From positions 116,631-180,630 of the forward strand of contig NZ_FODX01000007.1 in the NCBI RefSeq assembly GCF_900110495.1: a stretch of DNA of 64,000 nt, in the 5' to 3' direction. The translations under genes and the position numbers were made by a program. The notes under the pieces were generated by a model. That model ran no database searches and was not told the DNA's origin. It worked only from the letters and a program-made list of their open reading frames with translations. Below are positions 38,674 to 47,877 of the stretch, piece by piece. This stretch comes from Nitrosovibrio sp. Nv6 (GTDB taxonomy: Bacteria > Pseudomonadota > Gammaproteobacteria > Burkholderiales > Nitrosomonadaceae). Within the stretch, counting starts at the first letter, position 1; each line of letters begins with the position of its first letter.

Positions 38674-40782
38674 CTAGTTTCTAACTGCTATAAGCTCCTG
38701 GAAGAGCCTGGCCCATCGCCCGATGGTGGCATGGTCGAATGCGCTGGCACCCCTTTTGAGGGCCTGTTCCTTACTCCGCTTCGCAACTTCAACTCTCCAC
38801 CCGTCGCTTAGTGCTACGTCCTGGGTTTCCGCCCAGGCTTCGACTTGGCCCACAAGCGGCTTACCGCTGGCTACCACATCCGCAAACGGTATCTCGGTAT
38901 TTCTTTCCCAACGGTCTATCACTTGAGCAAAGAAAGAAGCAGGTATCAAATCTTCTACTTCAGAGCCGGTAAAGCCGGCATAAGTATCCGTTGATAGAAT
39001 CTTCTCTTCCGCGGCGTTATACAGACCCGATTTCAATTCCTCACTAACCTGTTTTGCTGTCTCATTACTGCCCAGAAGTATTTTGGGCAGCGGTTCGTCC
39101 CGTCCCGCAAGGACACCCGCGATCACTTCCGCCGTTCTGCTTTCACCTGAGGGAGGAAAGACCAATTCACGCTTTGGCGATATTTTGTTTGCACCAATAA
39201 GAAGCGTTTTGATAGCCGAGAGATAATATTGATCCGATGGACCCTGGACGATAACTGGCTGGCAGCCCAGCAGCAGGCTCTCGCCGATATTCAGGTTTAA
39301 CGCAGAGTGAACAACATATGCAGCGCCTGCTTGCCGAGGATCCTTTTCCACATGCCGAAGGTCCGGCGTAGCCCTGGTAGTACCGTTTTCGGATACATAC
39401 ACCTTACGCGCACGTTCCAGGTGCTCCGCGTCGATCAAAAACGGCGAGTGGGTTGTATAGAGAATTTTATTGAAATTTGCGAGATTTTCAAAGAAGGCCG
39501 ACAGGTTTTTTTGGGCCAGCGGATGCAATGATAATCCGGGCTCATCCAGCAGTAAAACGGCGTTTTGGTGTTCACCCTCGCTTTCCACCAGGAATACGAG
39601 ATAAAAGCTCAAGAACCACTGCAGGCCGGTACTTCTGCTCTCAAGCTCAACTTCCTCCGGGCGACGATCATCTGATACCCATATCCGGAAATGGCTTCCA
39701 TCCGCTTCGAAGCGGAATTTGTAATCTCCCTGTTTCCACCAGTTTCTGAATTTCTCTGTCAAGCTGGCGCCCGCGGATTGAAGCAATATCGAACGCTCCC
39801 TTTTTTTCAGCGCAATTTCTCTGATTTCTTCTGGCGTGGGTTCATGATGGTTGTTGTGTGAATCTCTCAGGTCCTGGCCCAGTTCCAGAATTTCGTTCGG
39901 CTCGAGCCGTACGAACTTGAAAAGGACGCGCAGGGTTCGCGCTTTCGCTGCTTCTTTCGAACCGAGATCGTTTCTTTGAAGATTTTGTACAACGTGAGGA
40001 AGATAGATTTCAGAATCCAGGTTCCCGAATTCAGAGTAATAAACGAATTTCGGCAACGCAGCGATTACCATATCCTTTACATTACTGATGCTTTCGGGCG
40101 AGGGCTTCGTAATCTCGGCGGTTATCCGTTCAATTGCGTCCAACAGCTCGGCTACTTGGCCATAAACGGATGTAGTTCTTCTATCGGGCTCGGGAATGAG
40201 AAATTGCAGTTCTTTCTTCAAGCGGGACGCTTCGGCCTCCGAAAGCTGCGGCCCCGTGAGGTTATCGCCCATTTCATTCAACTTTGCGATGACACTTTGT
40301 TTCAACTCTTCTTCTTGCCCAGATAGTACCAGGTCGCTAATGTTTCCAATGGTAGCGGCGACCCGCTTTTTTACCTCTGAATTGGCCTCTGCCGCATCAA
40401 TATCGGTCTTCCCTTCGAGCCGGGGGAAAGAAATCGCAAACTCCCCATTAAAGTACCGTTTGACAGACACAAGAGAGGCATCTTCCACTGAAATTCCCGC
40501 TTTGTCGGAAAGCTCTCTCGCAAGTGTTCCGGCCTCGAACTCCGCTGTTATAAAGCAGTAGTCTCCCGGGGCCTGGCGTATCGCGCCAAAATTTTTTTTC
40601 GGGTAGTCAGAGGCGGGTTGAATTTCTCCCTCAACCGCTGGATTCAGCTTCCAAAGTGGAATCAGAAGATTGGTTTTGCCGGATTCATTCACGCCGATCA
40701 GGGCGGTGACGTTATCCACGTCCACCCACCCGCTATTCTCGACAGAGCGAAAATTTGTGACCAGAAATCGAGTAAGGTTCAT
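38674..40782 (-). CDS. OLD-like AAA ATPase with degenerate Toprim domain
   Basis: 702 residues. The N-terminal ABC/SMC-like ATPase has Walker A GVNESGKT (30-37), the LLLDEPGLSLHP Walker B region and YTTHSPFLI. This is the overcoming-lysogenization-defect (OLD) family layout, whose members are phage-defence ATP-dependent nucleases. The C-terminal Toprim-like part starts PVIVQGPSDQYYL, where the usual metal Glu (VEG) is Gln. The DxD segment appears as LLGSNETAK instead of LLDxDxAGK. The ATPase looks intact and the nuclease doubtful. The start at 40782 is chosen from the family start (MNLTRFLVTNFRS). No UvrD-like partner is adjacent. Confidence 0.75.
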   Translation of the reverse strand: MNLTRFLVTNFRSVENSGWVDVDNVTALIGVNESGKTNLLIPLWKLNPAVEGEIQPASDYPKKNFGAIRQAPGDYCFITAEFEAGTLARELSDKAGISVEDASLVSVKRYFNGEFAISFPRLEGKTDIDAAEANSEVKKRVAATIGNISDLVLSGQEEELKQSVIAKLNEMGDNLTGPQLSEAEASRLKKELQFLIPEPDRRTTSVYGQVAELLDAIERITAEITKPSPESISNVKDMVIAALPKFVYYSEFGNLDSEIYLPHVVQNLQRNDLGSKEAAKARTLRVLFKFVRLEPNEILELGQDLRDSHNNHHEPTPEEIREIALKKRERSILLQSAGASLTEKFRNWWKQGDYKFRFEADGSHFRIWVSDDRRPEEVELESRSTGLQWFLSFYLVFLVESEGEHQNAVLLLDEPGLSLHPLAQKNLSAFFENLANFNKILYTTHSPFLIDAEHLERARKVYVSENGTTRATPDLRHVEKDPRQAGAAYVVHSALNLNIGESLLLGCQPVIVQGPSDQYYLSAIKTLLIGANKISPKRELVFPPSGESRTAEVIAGVLAGRDEPLPKILLGSNETAKQVSEELKSGLYNAAEEKILSTDTYAGFTGSEVEDLIPASFFAQVIDRWERNTEIPFADVVASGKPLVGQVEAWAETQDVALSDGWRVEVAKRSKEQALKRGASAFDHATIGRWARLFQELIAVRN

Positions 40783-41417
40783 ACGTTCTGTTTGTCCTGC
40801 TTCTCTTTCAGTCTGTGGAACACGTCCGCCAATTCTTGCTGCTGTTCCAACATTAAAGGGACATCGGGAGGAAAAGGAGCAGTCAGGTTTCTCCGTTGAT
40901 TGCTTTGCTCCTAAGACCGCTCTGCTTACCTTGCCGCCTCGGATACTCAAAGCAAAATACGTGCCGCCTCTTTATAGTGCTGATTATACGATACGTTTAG
41001 TTGCAAGATTCTGGCCAGCCCGTCATATGTAATACTTTCCGACAAGTGAGTCGTAGAGAGGTTAAACAAAAGGCATAGAACGCCGTACTTCGCATCCTTG
41101 CGCTCTTTGGCATAAACGGCGCTGTGAATAGCAGTGTTTCAAACTCTTGATGGGATTTGTTGACGGGGTTGGATCGAGTATTTCTCGGATCACCTCCATC
41201 GCTGGAATTGTCGTCAATTGCAGACGGGCAAGAGGGAAGTTTTGGAAATAGTCATGGCTGGAATCAAGGCCATTGACCGCTATCCCGCCGAAGAAAGAAG
41301 CCGATGCACCACAAGCACAAGAGCATCGGCCCATTGAATCGTTAATTCTGAGTTTCTGCGTGTTGTAGTCCGATGATATTACCTCTCAGCAGATCTACTC
41401 AGGGCTTAAGATCGGTA
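40783..41417. other. Intergenic region
   Basis: Nothing convincing codes here. A minus-strand frame at 41062-41334 (90 codons) has no recognisable features. Upstream control sequences of the OLD-like gene should lie at 40783-40950. Confidence 0.4.
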
Positions 41418-41498
41418 TTATTCTTTCCGTCCGTCCTTTGACATAAAGAACCAAAGAGCGACGGCGCCTATACCTACGACGAGAATTACCATTTCCAT
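41418..41498 (-). CDS. 26-residue single-pass membrane peptide
   Basis: The sequence MEMVILVVGIGAVALWFFMS, then KDGRKE, is preceded by GGAGACA seven bases before the ATG. A single hydrophobic helix followed by a charged tail is the layout of small membrane proteins that modulate transporters or oxidases. It is too short for a homology call. Confidence 0.45.
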   Translation of the reverse strand: MEMVILVVGIGAVALWFFMSKDGRKE

Positions 41499-42035
41499 GA
41501 TTGTCTCCTTAAGGATTTAACCGTTCAAGAAAATGACCGAACTCGCTGACACCACTACCGTATTTCTCTCAGTGGCGTCAGCACCACCTTCAAAACAACA
41601 TCGCTTGCGAACAGAAACGCACGTCCGCAAAAATTTTGACTCCAGTCGGAATAAAAAATTCACACAATATTAATGCTGGTATTAATTTTTTTTGCTCCGT
41701 TTTAAAAAGTCAAATAAGGAGACCGGACAAAAGCGCCGGTCTAGTAGAAATGCCTTGTGATACGAATAGAAATGAAGGCCTTCCTGAATTCTTCCTTTTG
41801 TAAACGCAAATGTTTCAAAAGGACTATCCGTTGTGGCTCTAACTGAAGGTCACCGCCGCGTCACCACCCCGTCATAAATGCTGAGCTACCGGTCAGCTAC
41901 CTGACCGCAAGTGCGGTGGAGACATCAGTGGCCCAAACGCGGGCTCTGACCATTATCAGAATGGCGGCACAAGGCACCCGTCTTTTGCTTTTCCACATCG
42001 CCGTGACCAGCCTTACCTCCCTTACCGCCTTTATC
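41499..42035. other. Intergenic region with hairpin
   Basis: A/T-rich around 41630-41720. The inverted repeat AGACCGG/CCGGTCT (41720-41742, nine-base loop) could be a terminator or operator. No gene. Confidence 0.4.
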
Positions 42036-42893
42036 TCAAAAGAGAATCGAAGGCAGAAAAGCACCCGAGGGCTGGTTATAAAGACCAAGGCTCATCAACG
42101 TAGCAGGCTGGACGACGCGAAGCCCATGCTGCAAACACCAGCGGAACAGTTCCCCATTGCGGGAGGGGAGGAGAAATCCGGGTCCCGCAAATGCGTCCGC
42201 GGCACCGATGAGGGCCTTGAGATCTTCATTGCTTTCTCCCACAGCATGCCCCATGAAGCCGATTAATGTAGCGTAGCCGGTGATGCGTCCGGCATGTTCA
42301 ACCACCATCGCGGTGCCCTGTTCAATAGCGCGGCTCAGCTCTTGACCTCGATTGTGACCATGGATTTTATGGCAGAGATGATTGCAGGCTTCCATATCGC
42401 TGCCATGCGCCAAGCGGACCGGATAGCCGGGTATATCAAGCTGAAGCGCCGGTCCTTGCAGGTTTACAAGCGGTTCTCGTACGTCGAACCCCAGTTTGGT
42501 ATAGAGGGCGAGCGACCGGTTATGATATGCCGCTTGCACCAGGCGTACGCCAGCGCACCGTTTCTGTCGCGCATGCTCCAATACATTTTCCATCAGGCGC
42601 CGGCCAAGCGTGCTATTTTGGACGTCAGGCGCGATGGTCAGCGGACCAACACCGGCAATGGCTGCATCTTCCCAAAGGAAATTGCTTCCGACTATTCGCC
42701 CCTCACTCTCGGCGATTACGGAATACACGTCTTGACGGGACAACAGCGAGGAAAAGAGGTCGCGCGCCAACTCAGGCGAGGGAAAATCCGGAGGAAAATT
42801 GTGTTGCCCCGAAATCGTCTTGAAGGCCTCATAGCAGATCATCCCGCCTATCTCCGCATCTGCAGGGTTGCCTGCCCGTAAATTGCAATTCAT
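42036..42893 (-). CDS. GNAT family N-acetyltransferase (double-domain)
   Basis: 285 residues. The first GNAT domain has IVGSNFLWEDAAIAGVGPLT and the acetyl-CoA loop NSTLGRRLMENVLEHARQK, then YHNRSLALYTKLGF. The second half (PVRLAHGSDMEACNHLCHKI, GTAMVVEHAGRITGYATLIG) looks like a second, more divergent GNAT fold. The substrate is unknown. AAAGGG precedes the ATG. Confidence 0.8.
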   Translation of the reverse strand: MNCNLRAGNPADAEIGGMICYEAFKTISGQHNFPPDFPSPELARDLFSSLLSRQDVYSVIAESEGRIVGSNFLWEDAAIAGVGPLTIAPDVQNSTLGRRLMENVLEHARQKRCAGVRLVQAAYHNRSLALYTKLGFDVREPLVNLQGPALQLDIPGYPVRLAHGSDMEACNHLCHKIHGHNRGQELSRAIEQGTAMVVEHAGRITGYATLIGFMGHAVGESNEDLKALIGAADAFAGPGFLLPSRNGELFRWCLQHGLRVVQPATLMSLGLYNQPSGAFLPSILF

Positions 42894-43343
42894 ATTAACC
42901 CTTTGTTCATAATTGCCTCCCTAACCCTCGTCTGCGACCAATTGGACTCAGCGATGACGAGATGGTGCTGGCGCAGAAAAAGAACTGCCTACAAGTCCGG
43001 ATAGTTTATTTGCTCCTTACGCTTTCTCAAAGGGTGTTGACGGTCTAATCGGGATGACTACAAAAAAGGATCAGGACGGAAATTCCTGGCGCGTTCCACT
43101 GATGACCAGATGGGGCCGCCGCGTAGTGAGAATCAAGCTCCTCATCGATGCAAGCACGTTGTAGAAAACGACCCAGAAATGGGCGACGGTGCCGATGAAA
43201 TTTAAATTGATTTCATAGGGTGAGCGGGGCGACCGTCCCGCCAATTTTCTGTTACCTCGGAGTTCAGCGCCATTCCTAATTTCCGCGCCTCCGGATTGCC
43301 GCTACCCCGAGCATCTCCTGCTGAAAAGTGCAATACTTTCTCC
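42894..43343. other. Intergenic region
   Basis: No firm gene. A minus-strand TTG frame at 43071-43244 (57 codons) contains a membrane-like stretch (FIGTVAHFWVVFYNVLASM) after a GAGG, and may be a small gene, but support is thin. Confidence 0.3.
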
Positions 43344-44087
43344 ATGGTCACCGCAACGTTCCGCTTCTACGAGGAGCTCAACGATTTCCTTGCGCCCGAA
43401 AGGCGCAGGCGCGAATTCGCCTGTTCTTGCGCGCGAGCAGCAACGACCAAGCACATGATCGAGGCACTGGGCGTACCGCACACCGAAGTAGAATTGATAC
43501 TAGTCAACGGCGAGTCCGTAGGATTCGACCGATTGTTGAAAGACGGCGACCGCGTTGCCGTCTTCCCCAAATTCGAGATGGCCGACATCACGCCCTTGCT
43601 GCGCGTGCGCGAGCATCCTTTGCGCGTGATGCGCTTTGTCGCGGATGCTCATCTTGGCGGGTTGGCGCATCTGCTGCGCATGGCAGGTTTTGATACCCTT
43701 TACGATAACCGCTATCACGATAGCGAAATCGAGGCTATCGTCATGAATGACGGACGCATTGTTCTTACCCGCGACCGGGAACTGCTCAAGCGCCGCTCGA
43801 TCACGCATGGATGCTACGTACGTACGTTGAAGCCGCCGCAACAGTTATGCGAAATATTCGACCGGCTGGACCTCGCACGAAGTGTGAGGCCTTTCACCTT
43901 ATGCCTCAATTGCAATGCACCTTTACGGGCGATTGAAAAAGCCCAAGTGCTGACGCGCTTGCCGCCTTCGGTGCGCGAGCGTTTCGATCACTTCAGTACC
44001 TGCGATGTCTGCCGGCGCGTTTTCTGGGAGGGTTCCCACTGGCACCGGATGCGTGCCGTGCTGGAGGATTGCATGCGGTCAGACTAA
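43344..44087 (+). CDS. Mut7-C RNase domain protein with N-terminal ubiquitin-like domain
   Basis: 247 residues. Residues 1-80 form a MoaD/ubiquitin-like fold (TATFRFYEELNDFLAPERRR ... LVNGESVGFDRLLKDGDRVA). Residues 90-165 are the Mut7-C PIN-like nuclease (RFVADAHLGGLAHLLRMAGF ... IVLTRDRELLKRR). A CxxC...CxxC zinc ribbon (CLNC, CDVC) and HWHRM complete the family pattern. It is thought to cut RNA; the partner is unknown. It stands alone upstream of tRNA-Lys. Confidence 0.82.
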   Translation: MVTATFRFYEELNDFLAPERRRREFACSCARAATTKHMIEALGVPHTEVELILVNGESVGFDRLLKDGDRVAVFPKFEMADITPLLRVREHPLRVMRFVADAHLGGLAHLLRMAGFDTLYDNRYHDSEIEAIVMNDGRIVLTRDRELLKRRSITHGCYVRTLKPPQQLCEIFDRLDLARSVRPFTLCLNCNAPLRAIEKAQVLTRLPPSVRERFDHFSTCDVCRRVFWEGSHWHRMRAVLEDCMRSD

Positions 44088-44324
44088 TCCTGGTGACCAG
44101 CATCTCGAAGAGTAGTAGTAACTGTTCAATACCGGGCAGCGGCATTGGGAGCAATGATTCTGACTATCTGTGTTCGACCATACCTTTTCCGCCACATCTC
44201 ATCGTTCCATTCGAATTTTTCCCCGAATGTGGTACGATTAACACTCTCAAAGTCGAGCAGGGAATGCAGGGTCAAAGCGTTTTCTTCTCGATCGGCAACT
44301 GAAAAATTCCGGTTCATCCGATCC

Positions 44325-44400
44325 GGGTCGTTAGCTCAGCTGGTAGAGCAGCGGACTCTTAATCCGTAGGTCGACAGTTCGATCCTGTCACGACCCACCA
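44325..44400 (+). tRNA. tRNA-Lys (anticodon CTT)
   Basis: 76 bases including CCA. The acceptor stem GGGTCGT pairs with ACGACCC. The anticodon stem GCGGA/TCCGT encloses CTCTTAA, giving CTT for codon AAG. The T arm is GTTCGATCC. Confidence 0.95.
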
Positions 44401-44705
44401 ATAATAAGGGAATATGGGCAGACGCCTGTAATCCCTTTTTCTTTTTCTCATTTTTGTAACCAATTTGTAACCGGATTTACTCAATTACCTTTAAAAAAGT
44501 GAGTATGCGCTTTTTTGGCAGCCCCTCGGAGAAAGCACCTACTGCCGCGTATAAGCGAAAGTGCCTAATCAGTGTTGTTTTTGCCTTTTCGTATTTCCGC
44601 AAAATTTTCCAATCTCCATTTCAAGGAAGGACACAAACGCTCAGCTGAACGACGCTGGCGAGTCGGTATCTAAAAAGGTCGGCATTGATTTAAAAAGGTA
44701 AGACC
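44401..44705. other. Region downstream of tRNA-Lys
   Basis: It holds the terminator. Otherwise nothing codes. The repeated aacca(a)tttgtaacc words resemble scars of an earlier tRNA-targeted insertion, but no duplicate tRNA end was found. Confidence 0.3.
44406..44445 (+). terminator. Probable terminator after tRNA-Lys
   Basis: The outer stem AAGGGA/TCCCTT with inner GGGC/GCCT pairing is followed by TTTCTTTTTC. Confidence 0.5.
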
Positions 44706-44978
44706 ATGAAAGCTGTATTCGCTGCTCTAATCGCATGCGCGCTGACTGGCCAAGCTGACGCATACGACCGCAATCAGAGTATAGGGGAAGAATGGCAGCG
44801 ACAACGCGAAACAACAGAGTTCCAAAGAATAGATGAGGCGGCCAGACAGCGGGAAAGCGACCATAATAGCCGGATGCAGCAGCTTGATCAGCAGCTGAAA
44901 ACCCAACAGCAGGAAAACGAATGGCGGCAAAGACAGCTTGAACTGGAGCAATACCGCCCATGGCTTTTGACTCGTTAA
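44706..44978 (+). CDS. Small exported coiled-coil protein
   Basis: 90 residues: signal peptide MKAVFAALIACALTGQADA, then a Gln/Glu/Arg-rich helix (RMQQLDQQLKTQQQENEWRQ) with heptad spacing. It is periplasmic. No family is recognised. A possible hairpin CAGGCGC/GCGCCTG (45000-45016) follows. Confidence 0.6.
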   Translation: MKAVFAALIACALTGQADAYDRNQSIGEEWQRQRETTEFQRIDEAARQRESDHNSRMQQLDQQLKTQQQENEWRQRQLELEQYRPWLLTR

Positions 44979-45414
44979 ATGTGTAGACAAACTTCATGCA
45001 GGCGCACAGCGCCTGTACGGTTCTGAGCGATTGTCGCGCTTATCCTAGCGGGGTAAAGCATGGTTGCGCGCTTTCTAGAGTCTTGTATCTTCGTTGGCGC
45101 TACGAACGGGTACTTTGTTGTTCAGGGAAGCGGGGATTCAGGGGCGGGAATGATTGACGTTCATGACCGTAGACCGGTTGTTCGAGAGCCGAGAGGTGGA
45201 TGGAGTTGGATCGCCCCGATATGCCCATTGAGGAAGCCGCGTATATAGCGCCAACAAGATCAATACCGACAGAAGAGTTTATGGAGTGAAGGATCGAGAT
45301 CGTAGTAAACCGATCTGCTCCCCGAAACAACGGGAGGCATTTGTTGGTGCCGCCGGTGGGATTTAAGGGGAACGAGGTAGAGGTGCTTAATCGTTAGCAA
45401 TATTGTCAAGCGAG
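44979..45414. other. Intergenic region
   Basis: Only the hairpin after the coiled-coil gene was seen. No gene is supported. Confidence 0.4.
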
Positions 45415-46445
45415 TTAATCGTCGGACCTTGGGATATTGCGCCGCGAAAAAGGTAAATATTTTCTAGTTGTAACCTGATCTCTCCAGACACTAGTGAAAT
45501 GCAAGACGAACGATGTATGCAGTGTCGGGTAAATATCATTTAGCTTAAAAATACAATTATTTCTGCTCTGCTGATATTTGCTCACCACACCGTTGTAGAT
45601 CGTATTATCTACAATAAAGCTGATTTGAGTCGGAAAGTCATCATAAACTCGTATTTCCACGGTTTCATTATTTCTGAACGTTTTATATAACTCGTAAAGG
45701 GCGGAATGAAGCTCGTCTCGGAATTCAGAAACCTCGTGACCCAGTTGCCGAGCGCGTACGGCGGCAAAATAGCTTTCCGGATCAAGAGCAAGAAAAGAAA
45801 CCCTAAGACTAGGCTTTTTATCTAACGCTGTTTTGATTGAATCAACGTACTCGGAGACCACCGTCGTCAAATTACTTTGGAGGATTTTTATATCTCTTTC
45901 TGCGCCAGCGAATACGGTTTTTAAGTTTGCTTCATCTCTATTTACGTAACACTTAACCTCGAAGGACGATTTTACGATGTGAGTTTTTTCCTCTAATAGG
46001 AGTTTTTCACGATCGCTTCGAATACGTTTGAGTTCTTCTCTTAATCGATTTCTCAACTCAATTTTAAACTGATCACCTGACCCGTCCGTATAGGTCAAAA
46101 AAATATACGACCTGAGGTCGGTAGGCAGGCTTTCTATTTCGCCTTTAGTGATTGGTACTATGTATTTCTCTCTTGCGGCAGCGTATCCGAATTCGAAAAG
46201 CACATTTGAATTAAGATCGCTGACGTCTATGACAGTAATGTCACTTTCATCAATATGTCGGAAAATATTGTCCTGTAGTTTTGGACGTAGGTTTCGAATA
46301 TCCGCCCGTGCAATCTCTAGCTCGCAATCCCTGACGCAAACCTCCTGAATACTTTCCCAGGTATCATTAATCCGTCCGCAAATGGCATGATTACAAAGCA
46401 TCTGATTTTACGTTCGCTTCCATCTTGATTATCGTCATCAACCAT
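45415..46445 (-). pseudogene. TIR-like/deoxyribosyltransferase-fold protein, one frameshift
   Basis: The true start appears to be ATG at 46445 after AAGGGA, reading MVDDDNQDGSERKIRCFVIM and PFADG. One missing base near 46372 shifts the frame to INDTWESIQEVCVRDCELEI, the rest of the N-domain, with SDITVIDVSDLNSNVLFEFG and YAAAREKYIVPIT. This is the nucleotide-binding fold of TIR-like and nucleoside-deoxyribosyltransferase proteins found in defence systems. Residues about 160-310 (RDIKILQSNLTTVVSEYVDS, LRVSFLALDPES) look like the PLD/DUF5919-type domain. As sequenced it is broken; a sequencing error or slippage is possible. An ATG in the second frame at 46401 could give a shorter product lacking the first strand. 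Confidence 0.65.
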
Positions 46446-46928
46446 ATCGTTCCCTTAGCTCTTTGCCCCCACTTAATTGCATACTGAGTAAAACACCTCT
46501 TGAAGTAACATTATCGCGCTCTTCTTTCGTGAAACCAAACAATTTACCTCTACAAGAAGTCCTGTGAACAGCTGACGACCCTCTCCCCATCCCTTCTGTA
46601 TGCTAATTTGCATTGCCTGGGGATTTTAGTAAAAACGGTCGTTTTATAGGAGATAGATAAAAAATAGAGCGAACAGCTTTTGCTGGTTTTTACCCTACGA
46701 ACGTTCTCCGGAAACTGTATCTTGAAAACCATTCCGATCTCTGAATTCGTCCTGAAAATTTGCTGCTCGTGAACACCTCCTTTGACCGCTCGTTGAAACC
46801 GATAGGTGTCCGCTAATTCAGAAGCGATTCGTACAAGCAGCGATATTAATGAACATCTTGCATGGCTGAGGTGATAATACTGTATGTGTTAACGTTATCT
46901 GCACACTCCGGCCAAATTGCCTTTAAAC
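46446..46928. other. Divergent intergenic region
   Basis: It separates the TIR-like gene from the sulfotransferase. No supported gene. Promoters for both are expected; none is clear enough to mark. Confidence 0.4.
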
Positions 46929-47804
46929 ATGACTGGTCTTGCCAGCAGCACCAAACTAACGCTTCTTACCTTGGCGAGCGGCCGTTCTGGCACAAGCTAC
47001 CTGGCTGACTTTTTTGCCAGGAACGTGCAACAGTGTTATAGCACGCACGAACCTTATTTCATTCCCGGCAATCCTGTTCTGTTTGGCAAGCCCATCTATT
47101 GGAATACGCGTGGTAACGATAACGTGTTAGTGCCAGTCCTAAAGCGTAAATGCCGTTTCATCGCAAACTGTAAAGCACCGGTGTATTTTGAATCCAATCA
47201 TGCCTTCCTGAAGGCGTTCAACCGTCACGCCGGCGCGTTACTCAAAAATCCCGGTTTTATTCACCTTGTTCGTCATCCCGGCAAAGTGGCCAAAAGCGAA
47301 CTCCTGCGCGAGCAGCTGGCGCGGAGGATGCATATCCCGTTTGTGGATTACACCAGTGACACGGGCGAGCGTTATTTTCGCTGGGCACTAACCGGGAAGG
47401 AAGAGATTTTTCAGTATTATGAGGGGCACACTTTAAGCCGATTCCAGTTTTACCTGCTGCAATGGATAGAAATTGAATATCGGGCAATGCAGCTGATCAA
47501 CCAGAACGGGTGGCAGGACCGTGTATTTTTTATAGATGTGGACGCACAATTAAAAGATGAAGCAGTTTTAAGACGAATGCTCGGTTTTTTTGATTTACGT
47601 CACAAGCCTCGTTTCAATATGGATTTACGCAGAAACAAAACGCCGTTTGTAGGCCCCACGATAATGACTACTCAGGATGAGCTGGAAATGCGATGGGTAA
47701 TGGAAAGCCTGCCTGATGTTTACAGGGTATTGCTTAAAGGCGAACCCTATTCAGAATGTTCGAGCTGGGCGATAAGTGATTGGTTGAACGCGGACACGAA
47801 GTGA
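46929..47804 (+). CDS. Sulfotransferase family protein
   Basis: 291 residues. The PAPS-binding P-loop is LASGRSGTSYLADFF (Ser17-Ser23 region), and the 3'-phosphate loop is FIHLVRHPGKVAKSELL. The rest is helical, as in carbohydrate sulfotransferases. It probably sulfates a glycan or lipid on the cytoplasmic side; no signal peptide is seen. ATG at 46929 is chosen over an upstream TTG (46917). It is monocistronic and converges on the membrane spermidine-synthase-like gene. Confidence 0.8.
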   Translation: MTGLASSTKLTLLTLASGRSGTSYLADFFARNVQQCYSTHEPYFIPGNPVLFGKPIYWNTRGNDNVLVPVLKRKCRFIANCKAPVYFESNHAFLKAFNRHAGALLKNPGFIHLVRHPGKVAKSELLREQLARRMHIPFVDYTSDTGERYFRWALTGKEEIFQYYEGHTLSRFQFYLLQWIEIEYRAMQLINQNGWQDRVFFIDVDAQLKDEAVLRRMLGFFDLRHKPRFNMDLRRNKTPFVGPTIMTTQDELEMRWVMESLPDVYRVLLKGEPYSECSSWAISDWLNADTK

Positions 47805-47877
47805 TAACGGGTGCTACTCCTTCCGTTTGTAACACGTTTTTAAATCTTGAGAGGTTTGAAGGGATAAACCGCTTCGC

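Noticed and set aside
41062..41334. 90-codon minus-strand frame
   Set aside because: Odd composition, no start signal, no family; probably not translated.
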